From NCBI GenBank assembly GCA_903930165.1, contig CAIYXO010000162.1:1-10228 (forward strand): DNA of 10,228 nucleotides, given 5' to 3'. Below the pieces are notes generated by a model. The model worked only from the letters and a program-made list of their open reading frames with translations, ran no database searches and had not been told where the DNA came from. Positions 6,815 through 10,228 of this stretch are shown one piece after another. Origin of the DNA: an uncultured Verrucomicrobiota bacterium. GTDB lineage: Bacteria > Verrucomicrobiota > Verrucomicrobiia > Limisphaerales > UBA9464. Positions within the stretch are counted from its first letter, which is position 1. Each line of letters starts with the position of its first letter. The position numbers and the translations under genes were made by a program.

Positions 6815-8257
6815 TCAGGCCGCCGCCTCGGTCCGGGGAGCTTCCATCTCGCAGGCCGAGGGCGCCATTTCGGCGGTAGGCACCTCGGGCTCTTCGTTCG
6901 CGGCGAACAGGTGGATCAGGGTCCGTGCGAAGCGCTCGTTCTCCTGCTCCAGTTGCTCGATCTCGACGGTGACCCGGTTGACGTCCCAAAGGGTCAACTC
7001 CTGCGCGACGCGCCCGAGACAGGCCGCAAGGCGCTCGTCGCCGACCAATTGGATGGAACCGCGGAGCGCATTGACCCGGATCGCAGCCATCTGCCAACGA
7101 TCTCGGCTGATCGCCGAACGCACAAAGGTGATGGCCTCGGTCACCGCGCGTGAGAAGCCGCACGCCAGCTCGAAGTAGGCCTTGTCGTCGAGACAGAGCC
7201 GCTCCTGGGCCTCGATGATCGACGAACGCTTCCGCTCGCTCTGGGCCATCGCGTGGCGGATCGCGGACTCGACGTCGGGACGGGTCAGGGGTTTTGCCAG
7301 GAAACGGCAGACATCCAACGTCGCGGCCTTGGAAACGTTTTCCCGGAAGGCATTGGAAGTGGCCATGACCACCGGAGTGTGCGCGATCTTCGGAAGATCC
7401 CGCACCTTCTTGAGGAACTCGAACCCGTCCAGGTTCGGCATCATGATGTCGCAGACGATGATGTCCGGATAAGGAGGCTTTTCCAGGAGGTCCAAGGCGG
7501 CCAAGCCGTCGTCGCATTCGACTACCAGGAACGGGACGTCCTTCGGCAGCATCGCACGGAAGATGCGCCGGCAAGTCCGGTCGTCGTCCACCACGAGGAT
7601 CCGGATGCTGCCGTCCGTGGGCTGCGTCTCCGCGATTTCCTCCATCGCGGGCCGCGAGATGACGCGTCCGATGGCGGCCATCATCTTGCGGATGTCCGCA
7701 AGCTCCGCCGGGGCCAAGGTGATCCCGATTTCGAGGCGGTTGCCGCCCGAGAGCATCGCCTGCGCGCGTTCTCCCGCATCCACCATCATCGACCGGATGC
7801 CTTGGAGCATCTGGCTTTGCGGCTGAACGACCTCCTTCTCCTCCGATTCGGCCGCCCGCCCAAAGTCGGCTCCGGAGGTCGGCGCCGGCCCGACGATGGG
7901 GAGATCGGTGGAGTCTCCCTTCGCGAGGGAAACCTGCGCCTCCAAATCCCGGATCTTTGCCTCGAGACTCATCACGGTCCCACGGGCATCCGCCAAGGCG
8001 GTGCTGGAAGCGTTGGCTTCCTGGGGAACCGCAGGACGCTCGTCGGCGGAACGGGACTTGGCGAACGCTCCGAAATTGACCCAGAGGTAGATTCCTTGGG
8101 CAAGGATCAGCGGGGTGGCGATGGTGAAGATCCAGAGGACCACCAGCTTTCCGGTACCTTCCTCGAGACCGAATCGCGCCAGGACTCCCGCCACCAACGC
8201 AAGAAGCGCGGTGAGCAGGAGAAACAGCAACTGTCGGCGTAATCCTTGGATACCCAT
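6815..8257 (-). CDS. Membrane-anchored response regulator with receiver domain and degenerate HPt-like C-terminus
   Basis: 480 aa. Two hydrophobic helices (about 9-29 and 37-60) joined by a short loop predict an N-in/C-in membrane anchor. A charged linker with a likely short coiled coil (about 84-112) and a helical segment (145-210) follow. Residues 217-340 are a complete CheY-like receiver: acidic pocket D224/D225, phospho-acceptor D270 (VCDIMMPNLDG), T300 and K322 (AKPL). The helical tail (about 346-450) resembles an HPt domain, but in the stretch IRVNALRGSIQL the His of the HxLKG motif is replaced by N396. There is no DNA-binding, GGDEF or kinase domain. It probably works by protein contact at the membrane. 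It lies 169 nt downstream of a PEP-CTERM gene and upstream of luxE, all in the same direction. The ATG at 8257 lacks a Shine-Dalgarno sequence. Receiver call is firm; the HPt-like call is from motif and length only. Confidence 0.88.
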   Translation of the reverse strand: MGIQGLRRQLLFLLLTALLALVAGVLARFGLEEGTGKLVVLWIFTIATPLILAQGIYLWVNFGAFAKSRSADERPAVPQEANASSTALADARGTVMSLEAKIRDLEAQVSLAKGDSTDLPIVGPAPTSGADFGRAAESEEKEVVQPQSQMLQGIRSMMVDAGERAQAMLSGGNRLEIGITLAPAELADIRKMMAAIGRVISRPAMEEIAETQPTDGSIRILVVDDDRTCRRIFRAMLPKDVPFLVVECDDGLAALDLLEKPPYPDIIVCDIMMPNLDGFEFLKKVRDLPKIAHTPVVMATSNAFRENVSKAATLDVCRFLAKPLTRPDVESAIRHAMAQSERKRSSIIEAQERLCLDDKAYFELACGFSRAVTEAITFVRSAISRDRWQMAAIRVNALRGSIQLVGDERLAACLGRVAQELTLWDVNRVTVEIEQLEQENERFARTLIHLFAANEEPEVPTAEMAPSACEMEAPRTEAAA

Positions 8258-8260
8258 TGT

Positions 8261-8280
8261 TCAGGGAAGATCAGGGAAGG
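8261..8280. repeat. Tandem 10-bp repeat just upstream of the response-regulator start
   Basis: tcagggaaga is followed directly by tcagggaagg (9 of 10 identical), ending 3 nt from the ATG at 8257. It would lie in the mRNA leader (as cuucccuga repeats on the minus strand). Two copies only; function unknown. The rest of the 8258-8426 gap shows no convincing promoter. Confidence 0.4.
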
Positions 8281-8426
8281 CAAAGGCGACGGATGTCCCC
8301 CTCGCTCCCACGGATCCCTCCCTGTTTCACACCATCGGCCACGGACTGGAATTCTTGAGCGGCAAGTGGTGTAACTTACAGGCCTTCAACCGATTCAGAA
8401 ACTATTGATGATGAGAAACCTAGGGG

Positions 8427-9113
8427 TCACGAGCGACGTCGGCGCCACAATGGAAACACCACCAGTCCCACCATGACCACGCCGGCCGCCCAAGTGGAAG
8501 GCTCGGGGACCGCGGCTCGACCGCCCCCTGGGTCCACCGAGAACCCGCTACCCGCTGTGATCCAAGCGCTTCCGCCTCCCGCAAGGGACTGGACATGCGC
8601 GACGCTGATGGACTCGTCCTTGCCCTCGGAAAGCGTCTCCACCAGGAGATCGTAGATGCTGAGTCCGCCTTCCCGCTCGAGCAGGATCGAGTACACACCG
8701 CCGGCACCGAGGCGATCCCGACGCGAATTCGGCAGATTCACGTCCAGGTCGAACCGGAATCCGCCGCCGGCGTTCTGGTCGTCCTGACGGCCTTGGTTGA
8801 AGTCCACCCGACCGGTGAAGTTCTCCCGGGACACCTCGGAGATCCGGACCGAACCCGGATCGATCGACTCACGGAAATTGAAGAAGAACGAGGAGACGAA
8901 CTCCTGGTCCTTGAGGCCGGAGGCATCCAGGGTCAAAAGGACCGCTTCGGCGGAATCACCCTTGGTGTCGGTGAAGGTCGCGGTGAGCCAGGGACGGTCT
9001 CCTGCCGGCGTTTCGTCGCCGGAGTAAACCAACGAGTACTCGATCGTGACCGTTTCGGCCGCCATGCCCGACGCAAAGACTGCCGTGAAGACGGCCGAGC
9101 TGAGTTTTCGCAC
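8427..9113 (-). CDS. PEP-CTERM sorting-domain protein, paralog 1
   Basis: 228 aa from a GTG start at 9113. A short signal peptide (about 1-19) is followed by a ~180-residue beta-rich domain and a classical PEP-CTERM tail: VPEPSTW at 202-208, a hydrophobic helix to ~223, then RRRR. Such proteins are exported, and the tail is cut by an exosortase, usually for release or attachment in the exopolysaccharide/envelope layer. The central region is about 70% identical, without gaps over 172 residues, to the neighbouring paralog (hand count), with identical blocks EFVSSFFFNF..., GRQDDQNAGGGFRFDL and LSEGKDES. The function of the domain is not known to me. A strong hairpin lies 12-52 nt upstream of the start and a TATAAT box upstream of that. 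No exosortase gene is in the window. Confidence 0.92.
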   Translation of the reverse strand: MRKLSSAVFTAVFASGMAAETVTIEYSLVYSGDETPAGDRPWLTATFTDTKGDSAEAVLLTLDASGLKDQEFVSSFFFNFRESIDPGSVRISEVSRENFTGRVDFNQGRQDDQNAGGGFRFDLDVNLPNSRRDRLGAGGVYSILLEREGGLSIYDLLVETLSEGKDESISVAHVQSLAGGGSAWITAGSGFSVDPGGGRAAVPEPSTWAAGVVMVGLVVFPLWRRRRS

Positions 9114-9124
9114 TGGTATTTGGA

Positions 9125-9165
9125 CTCCCTCCGGTCGGTCCTTGGTCCTGACCGGATGCAGGGAG
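9125..9165 (-). promoter_or_regulatory. Leader hairpin covering the Shine-Dalgarno-like sequence of PEP-CTERM paralog 1
   Basis: In the minus-strand RNA, CUCCCU-GCAU-CCGGUC, a 13-nt loop, then GACCGG-AGGGAG. Two 6-bp helices are stacked with a 4-nt bulge on the 5' side. The 3' arm carries GGAGGGAG, the only clear Shine-Dalgarno-like sequence in the window, so folding would hide it. The arm ends 11 nt before the GTG, somewhat far for an ideal ribosome site. Confidence 0.5.
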
Positions 9166-9197
9166 TATCGACCCTTTTGGGAGAGGACCGCAGTCCA

Positions 9198-9203
9198 ATT
9201 ATA
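9198..9203 (-). promoter_or_regulatory. Consensus -10 box for PEP-CTERM paralog 1
   Basis: A perfect TATAAT on the minus strand, flanked upstream by the palindrome ccctaggg (9204-9211). It predicts transcription starting near 9191 and a leader of about 78 nt that contains the hairpin at 9125-9165. No -35-like hexamer is found at 16-18 nt upstream, so an activator or an alternative element may be needed. Confidence 0.45.
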
Positions 9204-9217
9204 CCCTAGGGAAATCC

Positions 9218-9239
9218 GGAGGGGCTGAAATCAGCCTCC
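9218..9239 (-). terminator. Hairpin at the stop codon of PEP-CTERM paralog 2
   Basis: On the minus strand GGA-GGCUGA-UU-UCAGCC-CC-UCC: a 6-bp stem with a 2-nt loop, extended by 3 bp past a 2-nt bulge. The stop codon UGA lies inside the stem. No U-run follows. It stands just before the TATAAT box of the next gene, so it probably separates the two paralogs into distinct transcripts. Confidence 0.4.
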
Positions 9240-9935
9240 CTGCGCGTGCCGGCGACGACGCGCACCACTCCAGAGCAGCAGCCCCCCGACCACCGCCATC
9301 GCTCCGGTGGTTGCAGGCTCCGGAACCGCCGCCGCCCCTGGGTCCTCCTGGGAGAACCTGGAGCCCGCGGTCACCCAAACGCTGCCGCCATCCGAAAGGG
9401 ACTGGATGTGCGCCACGCTGAGGGATTCGTCCTTCCCCTCCGACAACGTGGTCACCAGGAGGTCGTAGATTCCGATCCCTCCTTCGCGCTGGAGAAGGAA
9501 CGACAACTGGCTTCCCTCACCCATCCGTTCGCGCCGGGAAGTGGGCAAGTCCACCTCCAGGTCGAACCGGAAGCCGCCGCCGGCATTCTGGTCGTCCTGC
9601 CGGCCGAGCCGGAACTCGGGCTCTCCCTTGAAATTGTTGCCCACCACACCGGAAATGCGGACGGAACCCGGATCGATGGACTCCCTGAAGTTGAAGAAGA
9701 ACGAGGAGACGAACTCCTTGTCGACCAGACCGGTCACATCGAGGGTCACCAGCACCGACTCGCCCAGGTCGCCCTTGACGTCTTCGAACCTCGCCGAAAG
9801 CCAAGGCGGTTCGCCGATCGGCTTGCTGTCGCCGGAATAGACGACGGAGTACTCGATCGAGGCAATGTCAGCCAGGAGGCCGGTTGCCGCCAAAAGGCCG
9901 GCGGCGACGGATCGGATGACGGTTCTTGAGACCAT
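9231..9935 (-). CDS. PEP-CTERM sorting-domain protein, paralog 2
   Basis: 234 aa from the ATG at 9935. A longer open frame upstream to 10202 is rejected because the signal peptide begins at this ATG (MVSRTVIRSV, then a hydrophobic core ending around LLADI, residue ~23). A beta-rich domain matches paralog 1 at about 70% identity over residues 24-195 without gaps, and the C-terminus has VPEPATT (204-210), a hydrophobic helix and ARRRRH, the exosortase sorting tail. The signal peptide, the linker before PEP and the tail have diverged while the core blocks are unchanged, which points to an older tandem duplication under selection on the core. Transcribed in the same direction as paralog 1 with 117 nt between. 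A hairpin with a G9 tract lies in its leader. Role unknown; extracellular or envelope location is inferred. Confidence 0.9.
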   Translation of the reverse strand: MVSRTVIRSVAAGLLAATGLLADIASIEYSVVYSGDSKPIGEPPWLSARFEDVKGDLGESVLVTLDVTGLVDKEFVSSFFFNFRESIDPGSVRISGVVGNNFKGEPEFRLGRQDDQNAGGGFRFDLEVDLPTSRRERMGEGSQLSFLLQREGGIGIYDLLVTTLSEGKDESLSVAHIQSLSDGGSVWVTAGSRFSQEDPGAAAVPEPATTGAMAVVGGLLLWSGARRRRHAQGG

Positions 9936-9947
9936 GAAGTTTGGGTT

Positions 9948-9973
9948 GGAATCCCCCCCCCTGAAGGGATTCC
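9948..9973 (-). promoter_or_regulatory. Leader hairpin with a nine-G tract upstream of PEP-CTERM paralog 2
   Basis: Perfect 8-bp inverted repeat ggaatccc (9948-9955) / gggattcc (9966-9973), 10-nt loop. On the coding strand the loop and 3' arm contain nine consecutive G (plus 9953-9961). The stem ends 12 nt before the ATG at 9935. The position matches the hairpin upstream of paralog 1, and both continue with a GGGA[G/T]TCCAA sequence. Confidence 0.45.
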
Positions 9974-9981
9974 GGAGGGAT

Positions 9982-10009
9982 TTCCTAAGGCAATCACCTG
10001 ATGTCGCAA
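9982..10009 (-). promoter_or_regulatory. Weak promoter candidate for PEP-CTERM paralog 2
   Basis: Minus-strand TTGCGA (plus 10004-10009), 16-nt spacer, TAGGAA (plus 9982-9987). A start near 9975 would place the 9948-9973 hairpin at the very 5' end of the transcript. Both boxes are only partial matches. Confidence 0.2.
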
Positions 10010-10067
10010 CGAAAAAGACGGGAATGGATGGGGGTTGCTCTGGATTCCCTACCGCAAGGATCCACCT

Positions 10068-10081
10068 CGCCGGAAACGGCG
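10068..10081 (+). other. Small GNRA-tetraloop hairpin in the divergent intergenic region
   Basis: cgccg-gaaa-cggcg: a 5-bp stem closed by a GAAA tetraloop on the plus strand, about 84 nt upstream of the gene starting at 10165. It could be part of that gene's leader. Nothing else firm was seen on the plus strand between 9936 and 10164. Confidence 0.3.
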
Positions 10082-10164
10082 GACGCGGCAAACACCTTCC
10101 AAGCGGCACGCCACTCCGAGGATCCGGATCGTCACCGGACCACCTCGACTGGCAGGCTGCTCTC

Positions 10165-10228
10165 GTGTCGGAGATCGAACTCAACGAGTCCTTCCTGTCC
10201 AAGTCCGCCGGATGGGAAGTGATGAAGG
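10165..10228 (+). CDS. N-terminal fragment of an unidentified gene running off the window
   Basis: Only 21 codons are visible, from a GTG at 10165 (SEIELNESFL... ending AGWEVMK). The composition (acidic/helical, no Arg-Pro shadow bias) and GC-rich third positions look coding, unlike the other frames here. The pattern of a short acidic lead followed by FLxxxAGWEVMK reminds me of the N-termini of SNF2-type helicases with a SWIM zinc finger in Verrucomicrobiota, but this is a weak memory-based impression. The frame stays open further upstream without an ATG, so the start is uncertain. It is divergent from PEP-CTERM paralog 2. Confidence 0.45.
   Translation, partial: MSEIELNESFLSKSAGWEVMK

Noticed and set aside
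6648..7574. N-terminal extension of luxE into and beyond the response-regulator gene
   Set aside because: The extension reads another frame of the response regulator, is Arg/Gly-rich and has no family match; a promoter candidate lies at 6712-6740, downstream of the longer starts.
7253..8242. A 329-codon plus-strand open frame opposite the response regulator
   Set aside because: Shadow ORF with His/Arg/Asp-rich low-complexity protein; the receiver domain on the minus strand is unambiguous.
6815..9935. The response regulator as the dedicated controller of PEP-CTERM genes
   Set aside because: It has no DNA-binding or sigma-54 activator domain, unlike PrsR-type regulators; adjacency alone is not enough.
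9936..10202. 89-residue N-terminal extension of PEP-CTERM paralog 2
   Set aside because: The signal peptide starts at the ATG at 9935; the extension contains the leader hairpin and has no similarity to paralog 1.

Overview
The window is a compact, GC-rich bacterial chromosome segment with no gene-free stretch longer than about 230 bases. Four traits point to a Verrucomicrobiota-like (or related PVC) organism: two secreted PEP-CTERM proteins, a secreted sugar-hydrolase/PHP protein, a LuxE/LuxC acyl-reduction pair, and start codons mostly without a Shine-Dalgarno sequence. This assignment is an inference; no rRNA or marker gene is present. No tRNA, rRNA, CRISPR array, insertion sequence or phage gene was seen.

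Layout. On the plus strand, a secreted two-domain protein (clan GH-A-like barrel followed by a CehA/McBA-type PHP metallohydrolase, 3-2297) is followed by a NifS/IscS-type cysteine desulfurase (2419-3666). A convergent junction with two strong inverted repeats (3692-3771) separates them from a long minus-strand block. Read in its own 5'-3' direction (right to left), that block holds two tandem paralogous PEP-CTERM proteins (9935-9231, then 9113-8427), a membrane-anchored response regulator with a degenerate HPt-like tail (8257-6815), and a tight luxE-luxC-queD operon (6647-3773). At the right edge a plus-strand gene begins (10165 onward) and runs off the window.

How the genes work together. 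LuxE (acyl-protein synthetase) and LuxC (acyl-CoA reductase) should form a fatty-acid reductase that turns an activated acyl group into an aldehyde. Both catalytic cysteines are present and the genes overlap by ATGA, but no luciferase genes are in view. QueD, a queuosine/7-deazaguanine enzyme, follows 20 nt later and is probably co-transcribed. A -35/-10 pair upstream of luxE, overlapped by a perfect 14-bp palindrome, suggests this operon has its own controlled promoter. The two PEP-CTERM paralogs each have a leader hairpin ending 11-12 nt before the start codon, which suggests shared post-transcriptional control. The response regulator has an intact receiver domain but Asn where an HPt domain needs the phospho-accepting His.

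Most relevant for follow-up are the pseudo-HPt regulator, the luciferase-free luxEC-queD operon with its palindromic operator candidate, the paired PEP-CTERM leader hairpins, and the GH/PHP fusion.
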